From Pomphorhynchus laevis (Eukaryota > Acanthocephala > Palaeacanthocephala > Echinorhynchida > Pomphorhynchidae), in the NCBI GenBank assembly GCA_012934845.2, contig WNNJ02002921.1, positions 60,412 to 124,411 of the forward strand: DNA of 64,000 bases, written 5' to 3'. Made by a program: the position numbers and the translations under genes. Positions 1 to 11,340 of the stretch are shown in pieces (the stretch's first letter is position 1; the number at the start of each line of letters is the position of its first letter). The notes below the pieces were generated by a model, which made no database searches, was not told the DNA's origin, and was given only the letters and a program-made list of their open reading frames with translations.

Positions 1-990
1 CTCTGCTGTTTATTGTGTTCCTTAACGATTTGTTGCTGCGGATTCAGAGTCCCTGTCTTGCTTTTGCTGACGACCTCAAAATATGGTCTGTAGATGATAT
101 TGATCCGCTTGGCATTTCCCTGCAGGAAGACCTTAATGAAATATATCAATGGAGTGAGGCTACTGGTATGAAGATCAATGTTGACAAATGCGGCCACATG
201 AAATTAGGAAGGCGTTGCGATGACCGTCGTTTTCGCCTCGGAACTTCAATTCTTAATGTCGTCATGGAGTATAGGGATCTGGGTGTCATGGTGCATAGGA
301 TATTGAAATCCCGATCAAATACAGAGTTTGCCCATAGCAAGGCTTTGCGAGCTATGTACTGCGTCAAAAATGCATTTAATCGTATTAATCCATACGTCTT
401 CAAACGGCTTTACTGCGCTCTTGTTCGCCCGCATATAGAGTACTGCGTGCAAGCAGTTTTTCCATACACTAAGAAAGAGTTCAATAGACTAGAGTCAATC
501 CTTCGTAGAGGTTCTCGAATGTGTATGGATGGATCATATTCATATCGTGAACGGCTTGAATTTCTAAAGATACCATCTTTGGGTCAGAGGCTATATTACC
601 TAGACCTTGTTGCATTATGGCGAATGGTAAATGGGATAGATGGTTTTCCCTCGTGCTATGTTAAAGTTTGTTCTCAGACGCATCGTGGCCACCCGTTGAA
701 ACTATTTAAGTCTCCCCATGGTAAAGTAGTGAGCTTGGCTAGGCTCTCACATCGAGCATTAAACGCCTGGAACACGTTGCCAGGAGAAATAGCATGTACC
801 AAGGACTTATCTCAATTTAAAGTTCGACTTCGTCAGTGGATTAACGATCATGGCATTCCGAATGTATACAATATTATGTAACCGCTATTAACTTTTTTTT
901 TCTTCTTTTCTTTTCTTTTTTATTTCCTATGTGATCAGTTGAAACAGCCATTTGGCTATAACTTGTAATACTAATAATAATAATGTTCAA
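1..990 (+). mobile_element. CR1/Jockey-like LINE family A, 3' part, cut by the window edge
   Basis: The element continues off the left edge. A reverse transcriptase frame to 881 is followed by a T-rich 3' UTR (about 890-928), a conserved block around 938-970 (GTGATCAGTTGAAACAGCC, then ATAACTTGTAATA) and a terminal run of TAA-type repeats (about 966-984). The same 3' block recurs at about 29318-29360 after a homologous coding fragment. That defines the 3' end of the family and suggests a microsatellite-like tail rather than poly(A). Confidence 0.8.
3..881 (+). CDS. LINE reverse transcriptase, C-terminal part (5' end outside window)
   Basis: The frame is open from the first complete codon of the window to a stop at 879-881 (about 292 residues). 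It begins inside the segment after RT motif B (LLFIVFLNDL) and then shows motif C as FADDLKIW, with FADD replacing the usual YADD. The thumb and connection region carry the CR1/Jockey signatures YRDLGVMV, LVRPHIEYC and SYRERLEFL, and a WNTLPGEI-like C-terminal block. This is the DNA polymerase that copies LINE RNA into a nicked target. The N-terminal endonuclease and RT fingers would lie left of the window. No stop interrupts this part, so the copy may be fairly young. CR1-like is my best clade call; Jockey is the alternative. Confidence 0.85.
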   Translation: MLFIVFLNDLLLRIQSPCLAFADDLKIWSVDDIDPLGISLQEDLNEIYQWSEATGMKINVDKCGHMKLGRRCDDRRFRLGTSILNVVMEYRDLGVMVHRILKSRSNTEFAHSKALRAMYCVKNAFNRINPYVFKRLYCALVRPHIEYCVQAVFPYTKKEFNRLESILRRGSRMCMDGSYSYRERLEFLKIPSLGQRLYYLDLVALWRMVNGIDGFPSCYVKVCSQTHRGHPLKLFKSPHGKVVSLARLSHRALNAWNTLPGEIACTKDLSQFKVRLRQWINDHGIPNVYNIM

Positions 991-1081
991 AATCGTTTAA
1001 TAAGCCAAACATAATACTCTTTGATATAATGTTTGCAACCCATCGATTTTTTGTGATGACATCCCCGGAAGAGATCAAAAT

Positions 1082-1730
1082 ATGCCGATGAATATTGGCG
1101 AACAGACGGTTTCGCCTAACAATGGTGGGCCTATTGTAGTAAGACCGACCAGTTATATGACTGAAACGGCTATAAACAACGACACAACTCTGCCCATCCG
1201 GTCATCTGATAGATCGCAAACTTCCGCAAGTCATATAAACCAATTATCTCATAACACGCAACCAGTTTAGATAGATTGTATTGGTGTTTTTCACGAAAAG
1301 CACAATTGTACCCTTGTACATATTACTGGTCGTTCAAACGGACCCCGTTCAAATGTTGGTTGAGATAGAAACAAATGCATTTTAATTGCTAACATTAAGG
1401 AGTCCGATGACCTAAATAATCAGGTCAGACTTAATGATGACTTAATCCATGTTTGATCTATTCTTAAGACTGTCTTAAATGAATCACCATCTTGTGAAGC
1501 TGTGAGAGATATGCGTTTCAGAGCTGTCTTCCGGCTAGGTCGTGTCCCTTCGTCCGACAACGATCGACCAAGCCTCCTCAAAATTGTGTTTACTTCATGA
1601 GAAATTGTGCAGCTCATACATCGTAACTCATTTCACCTGAAAGGTTCCGGCGCCCGTATTCTTAGAGACCTGGACCCCGCTGATCGTACACATATATCAA
1701 TGGCAAAATCGAACTAGCTCAAAGACTGGT
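1082..1730 (+). pseudogene. LINE ORF1-like remnant
   Basis: A short open frame (1082-1270) starts MPMNIGEQTV. Further on, roughly 1400-1720, a broken frame encodes RDMRFRAVFRLGR and then LKGSGARILRDL with DPADR. This 'RLGR ... RPLLKI.F ... LKGSGARI..DL' pattern is what I recognise as the C-terminal half of ORF1 proteins (RNA-binding chaperones) of CR1/Jockey-like LINEs. At least two stops interrupt it. No zinc knuckle is visible. The position just before an endonuclease domain supports the call; the N-terminal part is uncertain. Confidence 0.5.
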
Positions 1731-1944
1731 ACATGGTAAAAACAACTTAACAATTCAGAACGTTCAGGTAGTGCGGCGGCGCCTCCACATTCGTTGGTAA
1801 GGCCTATTGATCACAGCAGATATTGCTTCCCAGCATGCTTGGACGCCGACCGCATGCCCTACAGAGTGCATCTACCAAAATTTCATAAGATGCTATATTG
1901 TCTTGTTCAAGTCGGGAACTCAAAAGAGTTCGTTAGCTAAATGT

Positions 1945-2640
1945 ACAATAAATAAAGCTTCCCACCAAATTCTATACTCTAATGTGCGTGGTGTGCGTAA
2001 TAAAATTGATGAGATTGGATTACTGATTCACGACCATCAATCGATAATTGCAGCTTTTACGGAATTGTGGCCAAACAATTTGGCTACACCCTTCTATCTC
2101 CGATAATGAAATTTTGTTAAAAGGATATGTTGCGTAGTGCAGCGATAGAATAGCTAAATATGGTGGTGGTATATTACTATTATATACGTGACAATAAAGT
2201 TTCGTGTCCTAAAAGTTTTTAACTACCCTCTAACTTCAAACGAACTTTTAGCGATCAGATTATACCGCCCATTCTCCTTGATACTTGTAGTCGTTTACCG
2301 CAGCCCTACTTGTACTGATAGCATCGTGCAACGTTTATACCAGATATCGGACCCTATTAAGCCGATATTGGTTGTTGGTGACTTTAACATGCCTACAATC
2401 GATTGGAATACATACAGTTGTAATTCGCCTTTTGACTTTGGTTCGATTTAGTTACTAAAAGCAATCAACGATCTATACCTTACTCAACATGTCAGTAGAT
2501 TTACAAGAATATCTTCTGCGTCTCGTTCTCTTCTTGATCTGGTTTTGTCTGCTACAGGACATATTGTCACTAGTGTTAATCACTTGGATCCAGTTGGTTG
2601 TTCTGAGCATGTCACCTTATTAATTGATCTTGTACTTAGT
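1945..2640 (+). pseudogene. LINE apurinic-type endonuclease domain, broken
   Basis: Fragments of an exonuclease-endonuclease-phosphatase fold are readable: SNVRGVRNKIDEIG (about 1978-2020, the N-terminal 'sNvRsl.nK' motif), AAFTELW (catalytic Glu region), LAIRLYRP, VVVYRSPTC, and LVVGDFNMPTIDW (about 2366-2405, the GDFN catalytic loop). Further down come SLLDLVLS-like and GCSEHVTLL-like pieces, the latter matching the 'SDH' motif with Asp replaced by Glu. This enzyme would nick the target DNA for reverse transcription. Several frame changes and stops mean it is inactive. Confidence 0.75.
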
Positions 2641-2739
2641 ATCCCTATCAATAATTAATGTGTTAACATATTCAACTTTATTAAATCCGACTACAACAAA
2701 ATCAAGGAGTTCCTTTCTACCTTTTCGTGCCCTAATGCT

Positions 2740-4583
2740 TATATTGTGGCTATTGATCCCGCCTGGCTGTTTTTCAAAGACATATTGTATTCAGTACTTA
2801 CCCGCTACGTTCCAATTGTACGTCAAACTGATTTCGGCTTATCTCCTCGCTGGTTTAATCGAAAACTCAAACACGCACTAGCTCAGCGACGCAAGACATT
2901 TTGTAATTATAAAGCAGGTAACTCAAGTTTTTAGCAATACCGACAGTATAGAAAGAGGGTAACATCCTTGAAGAGACGTACGAGAATAATCTTTGAAAAT
3001 AATTTATCCGAACGATGTCGTCGTTACCTTGGCTCACTCTTCAAATACATTTCATCAAGAAAACGTATAACTAACACGTTTTCCTCTATTCTCGACAGCC
3101 TAGGTGATTTGGTATTGGACTCCAAGGAAATTGCGAATGTATTCGGCACACAGTTCACATCGCTGAATTCGTCACTGAATGCTCCACCACAAATAACTGA
3201 CAGTTTCGTATATGTTTGGTAGCTAATACTACTTCTGACCTTGATAACTTCATTAGACCTGACTTAGTGTACAGCGAGTTGTCCCGTCTGAAATGCACAT
3301 TAAGTGCTGGTCCGGATCTATTGCCGTCAGCATATCTTCGCAACCTAGCTGACATTATATACCTACCTCTATATAATATCTGTGTCATACTCGTGCTAGG
3401 AAACATCCCCTCAGACTGGAGGCGCTCTCTTATCTGCTCCATATTTAAACAGGGTTCTCGTTCCGACATCGGTAACTCAGTCCGATTAGCCTCACATGTG
3501 TCTGCTGTCGTGTACTGGAACGCTTACTTCTGCGAAAAGTCACCACTCATATAGAAACGAACCGTATCCTCGCCCCTAAACAACATGATTTTCGGAAAGG
3601 TCATTCAACGCTAACGAATTTGTTGTTATCACACTATAGCTGGACCAGATATTATGATTCTGACATTCCGGTTGACGCCATCTTCGACTTCTCCCAGGCA
3701 TTTGATACAGTCCTTCATGTTAATTTAATTCAAAAACTGCGCAATATCCACCTTGATGAGTGTTTAGTTCGCTGGATTATTGAATTTCTGTCTGACCGTC
3801 ATTTCTTCGTAAGGGTAAACGACGAATCATCTGATCGCTTCTCTACAAATCTTGGAGTACCTCAGGGAACTATACTCGGTCCAGTTCTTTTCAGCATATA
3901 CATTAACGACCTCATTCCTAAACTTAGATCTGAGTGTGTTCTCTACGCTGATGATTTAAAAATCTGGCGCCCCATAGTTTTGGACTCAGATGTAGACATC
4001 TTGCAGTATGATATTAACACCATAAATGATTGGTCGATTTTGAACGGGTTAAAATTCAAGTTGAAAAAGTGTGCCTACATTTGCATATCAAAGCGTCCTA
4101 CCGAATTAGCTTATATTTATCATATAAACAGCAGTGTTATTCTCAGGACGAACTCATACAAGGATTTAGGTGTTTATGTATGTTCTAACTTATCGACACG
4201 TTTACATACTGACACTACATGTTCCAAAGTGAGAAGAGTAATCGGGCTGATTCGCCGAAATCTTGTTTATATTTACATCTCAGGCTTCAAAACAATCTCA
4301 TAAGCACTTATTTTAAGCATCCTCCTATATGCTTCGCCGGCCAGGATCGGCTCTCGAGTTGAGATCACTTCGATATCTGCGCGACAAGGCGGGCCTATGT
4401 CTAGCCTGGCAGATTTCACACGACAATCGCCATCCACTCAGATTGCTAATGCATACGCGTGATATAACCTCACTTCGTTGTCCCCAGTTCATGTTAAAAA
4501 CACAACGATTACGCTACAAACGAACGTACCTATGCTTCCAGCGAATCGTTAATACTTGGAACTACTTTGATACTGAGCATTAA
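2740..4583 (+). pseudogene. LINE reverse transcriptase, broken
   Basis: The region continues from the endonuclease through a linker (2746-2934, 2968-3222, containing WFNRKLKHA) into RT fingers (3216-3554, with SAGPDLLPSAYLRNL and SDWRRSLICSIFK) and palm (3620-4303). The palm shows motif A as IFDFSQAFDTV, motif B as GVPQGTILGP and motif C as YADDLKIW. The thumb follows at 4329-4583, ending in RIVNTWNYFD. The catalytic aspartates of motifs A and C are preserved although the frame changes at least four times, so decay seems recent relative to the coding constraint. It is not expected to make a working protein. Confidence 0.8.
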
Positions 4584-4802
4584 TCATGTTCATGCTAATT
4601 TTATTAATTTCAATTTTATCAATTTGTTATGAAAAACATAAAAGCATTAATATTTATTTTGGAATTTTTGAGCAGGAATGATTAATCAAAAAAATATTTT
4701 CTTAATTTTTACTAGCATCATGAGAAATGCACAACACCATTTGTGAACAATCAAAAAAGTGTCGGCACCATATTACGACATTAATAATGTCGTAAATAAT
4801 GT

Positions 4803-5460
4803 CATTAATAATGTTAATAATGTTATGCCGCTTCGTCAAAAAGGTACTCGGCTTGTCACCTAAAATGCAATCTACTTCACTTTCTGTTCTAACGTCGATC
4901 CGACCTATATACTACCAACAACGTATTTACTTATCAAAATCACCGGCCTTCCAACATCACTTCCAGGAGTTCACCGAAAAGATCAATGCCGTCGATCCCG
5001 AAATAACCACAGTAGCCACTCTATTACAACCTTTTTGGCAACAACCTCAAGCCATCAAAAGATCCACGTGAAGGTAGACGTTCACGTCTACCTTCACGGT
5101 TATCACGACAAGCTGTGTACTATCCACATTCCCCGTCATGAATATTCAATATGTTGTCGCTGCAAAATCTTCCACCTACAATGTTCACCTATCTCGTATG
5201 TATTATCTTATCCAATTTTTTAACAATTCCTCCTCGTAAAATCGATTCAATACCTGTAGATTCAACAATAATCAAGCAACATTTACACGCAGCCTGATGC
5301 TATAAAAACGCCTTCAAGTCAAAGTCAACGATCCTACAAGTAAAATCTTACCCCAGTCGTGATTAATATTTAAAATATTTTGCTTTCAATTTATGTAATT
5401 TCTGTAACTTTTGCTACCAGCTCCAAGCCGAGAGGCTGCGGTGGGCATTAATAAATAACT
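4803..5460 (+). mobile_element. 5'-truncated LINE (family C), 3' end with C-terminal ORF
   Basis: From about 4829 an open frame reads to a stop at 5071 and contains LTSIRPIYYQQRI, then LSKSPAFQHHFQEFTEKI and FWQQPQAI. The last part matches, with different residues, the end of the minus-strand LINE at 15960-17530 (FATKLFAIDPELSSVL...LWHKSHEE), so it is the C terminus of a LINE ORF2. A 3' UTR follows with a perfect hairpin (5067-5098) and a terminal block CCGAGAGGCTGCGGTGGGC-ATTAATAAATAA near 5432-5455. Similar ATTAATAATGTTA words flank both sides (about 4803-4820 and 5468-5480) and may be the target-site duplication. A short copy of the same 3' block lies at 44818-44885. Confidence 0.65.
5067..5098 (+). 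repeat. Perfect 14-bp hairpin in a LINE 3' UTR
   Basis: CGTGAAGGTAGACG at 5067-5080 is the exact reverse complement of 5085-5098, with a TTCA loop. It overlaps the stop codon of the truncated family C ORF, so it is probably a 3'-UTR RNA structure of the kind used for template recognition. That role is inferred. Confidence 0.7.
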
Positions 5461-6240
5461 TCTCAGATTAATAATGTTACGACATTATTTCATTTATGTC
5501 ATTCAACGCGGCAATTCAAACTAAATAATGAAGCGAACTTTTTAAAATTCTTAGTTGTAAAAAAAATATTAGTAAATACAAATGAAAATAATTTAAAAAT
5601 CGACTATTTGCAATTTTACAAGAATTGAGAAATTGTAAATACAAGAATTAAGAACCCATTTGTAACATTAAAGTTAATTAAATGACGATTTATAGGACAA
5701 AGATGGATAGTTACACTTCAAAGTCCTGAAAGTTAAAACGAGATCATTTATAATGAAAATCTAAACTCTAATAATGATGTAGATGTTGTGGTGTAAATGC
5801 ACGATAATTGGTTCGATAAATAGGTAAGACAAATCATTACAGTAAAATTATATGAAGAAATCTGCTTTAATCAAAATTGAGATAATAAATCACGGGCTAG
5901 GTATTCATATGCAAATTTATATAATACTAAATTAACTGTTGAAGAATTACAAGGTAGGGAATTTATTTGAAAACTTTTACTAATTTTCAGTCGCTCCTAG
6001 CGACCTTGTTCAGGCAAAAAAATCAAAAATTCAAGCAGTAAAATCACAACTACATAACACATATACACTTACAACAAAAACATCAAAGAATTTTTTTACC
6101 GAAAATTACAAAACACAAGTATTGAAGTTCAATTGGATAAAAATGGGCTAAAAAGCACTAAAATAATAAAACACGAATACAATAGATAAAACACTAAGGA
6201 ATAAAACACAATATAAAACAAAATCAAATTAAAATACAAA
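5460..6240. other. AT-rich spacer without recognisable genes
   Basis: I see only short frames, poly(A)/poly(T)-like runs and no protein motif. The first 60 bases contain the words (ATTAATAATGTTACGACATTA) that also precede the family C fragment. Confidence 0.6.
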
Positions 6241-7075
6241 TCAATCCAAAAACTACATGTTTATTCCAACTGCAAACCGTATTGTGGCAATCTCAATCTT
6301 ATTCGTCTCTTGGCAAAGAACTTCAGCACCATCAAAATCAATTATGTGATCATTGTTCTTGCATTGATTGAAGTTCGCTGATGATGAGTTATCCGCTTTT
6401 ATATACCAACGGTGCTGTCCTACACGTGTTTCCAGCTTTTCACCCGTTTGACCAATATATTTGTGGTCACAATCTCGACAGGGTATCGAATATACACAAC
6501 CCATACTGTTTTTCTTAGGTTTGCGTTTGATAAAACCACAGACGTGGTGGACATTTATAATAAGTCCTAATTTGCTTCCCTACGTTGTTACCAGCCTTAT
6601 GAACCCTCTTCTTGATTTGGAAGTCCCGCTTCGTCCCCGAAAAGGGTAACTGTAGATAAGTTATGGTTTCCTTATCATTTTGTTTCGACGAAGATCTCAT
6701 TGCCTGATGACTGGCTCTATGCATGATACGTTTGGGATAGTCACATTTAATCAGTGTGGACCATATATGTTGTCTTTCTTTGTTTGCAAGCTCCATTGTA
6801 CTACACAATTTTATTGCTCTGTAGAACATCGAGCGAGCACCTGAAAGCTTCCATTCTTCTGGTCCGAATGATGTATAAGATGTAAGCTGAAGTGGAATAT
6901 TAGGCTTTCTGTATACACTGGTGACCAAATTGTTGTTAATGATCTGGATCTTGACATCAAAAAAACTTCCATTCTTCGGACCAGAAGAATGGAAGCTTAC
7001 AAATAAATTCCCAACCTTGCAATTCTTTAACAAATATGAGTGGGAATTTTTACCAACACTTAATTAACTAATTTA
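6240..7075 (-). mobile_element. Penelope-like element fragment with GIY-YIG endonuclease
   Basis: Read on the minus strand, 7033-6515 encodes the end of an RT-like region (FFDVKIQIINNNLVTSVYRK, then PNIPLQLTSYTS) followed by a basic linker. The frame 6504-6253 then encodes a GIY-YIG nuclease: GCVYSIPCRDC (GIY part with the Cys pair typical of Penelope-like elements), KYIGQTGEKLETRVGQHR (YIG strand and catalytic Arg region) and a C-terminal NKIEIATIRF. Penelope-like elements pair a telomerase-related RT with this nuclease. The core RT motifs upstream are missing, so the copy is truncated, and one frame change separates the linker from the nuclease. A near-palindrome (see the finding at 6842-7000) sits in the RT-proximal part. 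Confidence 0.85.
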
Positions 7076-8230
7076 ACCGTAATAGGTCTAAAAATAAAAT
7101 TTTAATTAAACAAATGCTTTTCGATAATATTCTGTATAATTTCTTAATCGAAGCAGAATTTAAAGGTTTGTGAAATAATCGAGTGTATATATTCGAAAAT
7201 TTTTCCTAAAACGATGGTAACGAATATAGTAACAACGATTCGGATATAAAGATCGAACAAACGGATAAAGGTTTTGTAGATGATGTTTCAAGAGGGACGC
7301 TTTCAATTATTACGTAGAATATTAAGATGCACAAGGCCTACATGCTAAAAATATTAGACTAGTGAGACCATGTCGAATGCACACAATGAAACGAAAAGCG
7401 ATCAAGCAAAGTTGGAACTCCATGATAATTTACGTGATCCGGAATCTATATAAAGTCAACAGGGACAGTGTAATGGAAGGAAACGTAAATACTTGGATGA
7501 ATATTATTTGTGAAGGAGGAAGGCTAATATGATATTTAATAATTACTCGAAAACTAATATTATCGGTGTTGACCTTTATTATAAATTTTGATAAGTAATA
7601 TTTACTTTTATTTTCTTATAGTTCACTATAATGAGCGATAAATAATATAAATAATATATGATAGACTTATCGTTCAGCTGCACAAACGATTTATTAAAGC
7701 TAATGATCACATTTACTTCAATTAATGTAATCAGCCGACAGACTTATTAAAAGGACAAAGATTTTTTTAACAACTTTCAATAATTACGTATTTTAACATT
7801 TTAATCAGCCTAATGGTAATATGAATATGCACATGAATAAAGCGGATCGAAGTATTCAATATGAAAAATCTTAATTTATGTACCTGGATTTACTTGTTAT
7901 TTAGAAATTGTGAGTAGTGATTATTTGTCATTTGAGTAGGTAAATGGCCAGATTGAAAAAACGCGGATGATACCACATACTGTTCACTATACGCATATGC
8001 AAATATGTAGTCTCGGACATCAGCCGTTTATTTTTAAGATTAAAAAACCTGCTACCCATTCCAACATTATGTTTAACTCCTCTAAATCACGGGGTGGCTG
8101 TTATCTATGGTTCTCCTGCAAAAAAGTAAAAACTTAAAGATTAGCAATTTCATCTCTCTCTTAAGTGAACGCCTACATGACCTTAAATAGTTGATAATGA
8201 TCAATTGTTGATAAATAATTATAGGAGCTG
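7075..8230. other. AT-rich region, nothing recognised
   Basis: About 1.1 kb with no frame over 60 codons that looks coding, no tRNA and no clear repeat. It may hold old repeat debris beyond recognition. Confidence 0.5.
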
Positions 8231-8286
8231 GATCAAAGAAAATATGATGAAAATATGATGTACGAGCGTCCGATGGAATCGAGTTA

Positions 8287-8961
8287 TTGTGGGGTAGTGT
8301 GTCTCTTCTTACCCTTGGTTCAGTGACTTTAGGCTTAATCTATCGCAATCCCACTTCAGATGTTTGTTGCTTGATCGATTACATTCTAGAGTTTGGTTCC
8401 AAACCAAATCTTTTTATAGTTGGTGATTTCAACTTAGCGACAGTAGATTGGAACACCTACACATCTTCTGTGTGTAGTCCGTCCACATCATTATTTCTTG
8501 ATATGATTAACTCGCTAAACCTTACCCAACATGTTTCAAAATTTACCCGATTTTCCCAAGAAAATCAATCGCTACTTGATATTTGTCTAACATCGAATAA
8601 ATACATTATACACAAAGTTACGCACTCCGATCTCTTGGGTAGGTCAGATCACTGTGTTCTCAATTTCTACTCAGATTTTACACGTCCTTCAGCTTGTAGA
8701 TTACAACAGAATTCTTTAAATTATTTTAAAACTAACTTCGAACTTGTGCGTCAGAATCTATTAAGTATTTCATGGCTCAGTCCGTTTTATGTTAGGGTTG
8801 ATAAGGCATGCTATCAGTTAGAAGCCACCCTTAAGGAATTACTCATACGATTTTCGCCCCGTAAAACCGTTGCAAATCGTATACACCATAAACCTTGGTT
8901 TGACAAAGAGTTAAAGAATGCTTTAAAATTAAAAAAAAATGAAATTCCAGTTGTTTTCTAA
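8287..8961 (+). pseudogene. LINE endonuclease domain, N-terminally truncated
   Basis: The frame contains LGLIYRNP, LFIVGDFNLATVDWNTY (GDFN catalytic loop), SLLDICLTS and GRSDHCVL (the SDH motif with the catalytic His), then the post-endonuclease linker HHKPWFDKELKNAL. These are the last three conserved blocks of an APE-type nuclease. The first blocks (QWN and the catalytic Glu) are missing. The following frame overlaps it and continues the protein after one frame change near 8940. Confidence 0.85.
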
Positions 8962-10753
8962 TAATAGTATTGATTACTGTAGGTATAAAGAGGCCAGAAA
9001 TCGGTTCACATTTCTTAAACGCTTCAAACAATGTCAATTTGAAGAGAAAATTGCTCAAATGTCAATTCATAATCCTAAATCCGTATTCAATTATGCTAAT
9101 TTCAACAACAAAAATAAACACATTGGTTCACTTGTTGATACTGATGGTTGCACATTGATTAAATATGATGACATAGCGAATGCTTTCGCTCAACATTTTT
9201 GCATAGGAGTTCGTAAATCCTCCTCCGTCACCTATGCCTCGTACTGTCCATCGAATATAAACATTCTTCAGATGTTTTCTGTTAATGATGTAGTGCTAGA
9301 GCTCAAGCGGCTTAAATCGTCAGGTTCTATTTGTCCTGATCGTTTACCACCGGTATTTCTCAAGAATATCGCTGATGTTATCGGCATACCACTATATTGG
9401 ATTTGTGTCGCCTCCTTGTACTTCGGTTGTCCCGATGAATTGGAAACTTTCGTTGATAAGGCCCATTTTGAAGGAAGGTGACCCATCTTCAGATGAAAAT
9501 TATCGCCCGATAAGTCTAACGTGTGTATTCTGTCGAGTTTTGGAAAGGATAATATACCGCATTCTAAGCGATTATCTAGAATCCAACAAATTATTGTGTA
9601 ACAATCAACATGGATTTCGAAGGGATCGCTCAACAATCACTAATCTCTTGATTGCCCAGAATAGCTTGGGTTCGTTAGTTGATAAGGGCTTTGATGTTGA
9701 TATAGTATTTTTTGATTTTTCAAAAGCGTTTGATATGGTTCCACATGACATCTTGATTCAGAAAATGCGTGCTCTAAACATTGATCCACTTATTATTCGC
9801 TGGATAAAAGAATTTTTATCTAACAGATTCTATCAGGTTGTTGTAAATGGTTCTCTTTCTGATCCTTATCCGGTCAATGTTGGAGTTCCGCAGGGTTCGG
9901 TCCTCGGCCCATTGTTATTCTGTATTTTCATTAATGACCTTCCTTCCATTTTGAACTCACACTCTCTTTTATATGCAGACGACCTAAAAATTTGGCAGGC
10001 TATCCGGTCAGATTCGGACACGGTGCTAGTTCAATCGGATATCGACAGCATTTCCAACTGGGCTTATATGAATGGTCTGTCACTGAATATATCAAAGTGT
10101 GCTTGTATGCGTTTACAATCACGCAGTCATAGTGTGTATCCAACTTATCATCTTGAGGATCAGAACATTAAAGTAGTAACTCGTCTTAGCGACCTTGGAA
10201 TAGTAGTTGCGAATGATTTTTCGACTAGTTGGAATACTGAGTTAGCTTGCTCGAAAGCAAATCGAATGGTTGGGATGATTCGTAGAACTTTTAGTGTGTT
10301 GAGTCCAGTTTCATTTAGAGCACTCGCCAACGCATTTGTGATCAGTCATCTTACCTATGCATCACAATGTTCGTTCCCAAGGACAGTATACGAGAAAAGT
10401 AGAATTGAAAATGTGCTGCGCCGGGCAACAAAGCTCGTAAATTCAGTTAAAGCCTTACCTTATAATGAAAGGCTAAAAAACTTGGTATGGTTTCTATAAG
10501 CGACCTTCGGTTTCGGCGAGATATGTGTTCAACATGGGAAGCTTTACACAAGAAAAATCACGTCTTAAGAGAATTGATGACTGTTCGGAAAAGTCGGGCT
10601 TTGCGTGGACACAATTTTACTTTAGCCCATCGCCGAGTTATACGCTCTAAAACTGTACAATTTGGACACCGAATCGTAGGTAAGTGGAACCGATTAAGTG
10701 AAGAAATTGTCAACTCAAGATCAGTTTCAGCATTCAAACATGAACTTTTTTGA
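8939..10753 (+). pseudogene. LINE reverse transcriptase with two or three frame changes
   Basis: Frame 8939-9481 carries the linker and RT fingers (SGSICPDRLPPVFLKNI). Frame 9375-10499 carries the palm: RPILKEGDP, NYRPISLTCVFCRVLERII, GFRRDRST, motif A FFDFSKAFDMV, motif B GVPQGSVLGPLLF and motif C YADDLKIW. Thumb pieces include SDLGIVVANDFS and YNERLK. Frame 10487-10753 supplies the C terminus (HRIVGKWNRLSEEIV). All catalytic motifs are intact in the palm. It is the best-preserved CR1/Jockey-type RT in the left half and is close kin of copy B. Confidence 0.88.
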
Positions 10754-10839
10754 CTTTTGTTTGTGAGTCTTTTTTTTCTTTACTTTTTCTTTTTTTAACA
10801 GTGCAACTGTGAGCTTTGCTCGTCTGTTTTTTTTTTTAA

Positions 10840-11340
10840 GAATAATAACTTTATTGAAAAAGAAAAGTAAATTTTACAGAAATTAGGTTCCCGTCGCGCA
10901 TTCGCAGACATAGTGAAGAAGACATAATTAGACTTCGAGCACAGCGCAAAACTCGCTGTGGTGGGTTGTCATAAGATTAATAGGTTTGGAACAGCTGGAA
11001 CGTGGCGAGCGTAAGCATGCGGAAACTGATCGTGCGATTTCAAAACTGATGTCTCGTTTCATCTTTATGGCTAGATCAGGATAAGAACGCGTTGACCGAT
11101 GCGTCAGTTTTGAAGCCGTGGTTTTGATTAATCTTTCCGCTTCAATGCCCATTCCTCCCGAAGTGGAGAAAATAAGAGGTATGAAAGACCCTCGTTCAAC
11201 TAGCGCAATCCGTTCACTGTATTTGGCTTTCTTGCGACTCTCGTTGTATTCGAAAACAGACTCAGGCTTCCTTGATATGTTCGATTGAGCAGGTGCAGCA
11301 AATACATTAACATCAAAAAATGTTCGCTCAAATCGACTAC
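10840..11340 (-). mobile_element. REL-endonuclease LINE (E), 3' end only
   Basis: On the minus strand, starting near 11340, the frame shows a LF/SEHF-type remnant of the nuclease motif, then ESVFEYNESRKKAKYSERI, VERGSFIPLIFSTSGGMG and an alpha-helical tail to 10928 (stop at 10928-10930). This 'Y..ER...VE.GSF.P..FS..GG' module is the end of LINEs with a C-terminal restriction-enzyme-like endonuclease, and it recurs at 18499-18774, 42362-42470 and 44410-44520. The rest of the element is missing. A T run at 10829-10840 would be its poly(A) tail. Confidence 0.75.

Larger units (their letters stand above)
1082..4590 (+). mobile_element. Degenerate two-ORF CR1/Jockey-like LINE (B)
   Basis: The span holds, in order, an ORF1-like remnant, an apurinic-type endonuclease and a reverse transcriptase, all on +. 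The order and spacing fit one LINE of about 3.5 kb. The coding parts are split among at least five frames, so the copy is old. Its RT resembles copies A and D (YADDLKIW, NGLKFKLKKC). I could not find the A-type 3' tail after the last codon at 4583; the sequence simply becomes AT-rich. Confidence 0.75.
8230..10840 (+). mobile_element. CR1/Jockey-like LINE (D), 5'-truncated
   Basis: ORF2 is present from within the endonuclease to near its natural end, on +, with frame changes near 8940, 9450 and 10490. The upstream ORF1 and the start of the endonuclease are absent, so it is probably 5'-truncated at about 8230-8280. After the last codon (10753) come T-rich tracts and a short hairpin-like 3' UTR. 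A run of T at about 10829-10840 then marks the poly(A) side of the next element on the opposite strand, so the two insertions abut tail to tail. Confidence 0.8.
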
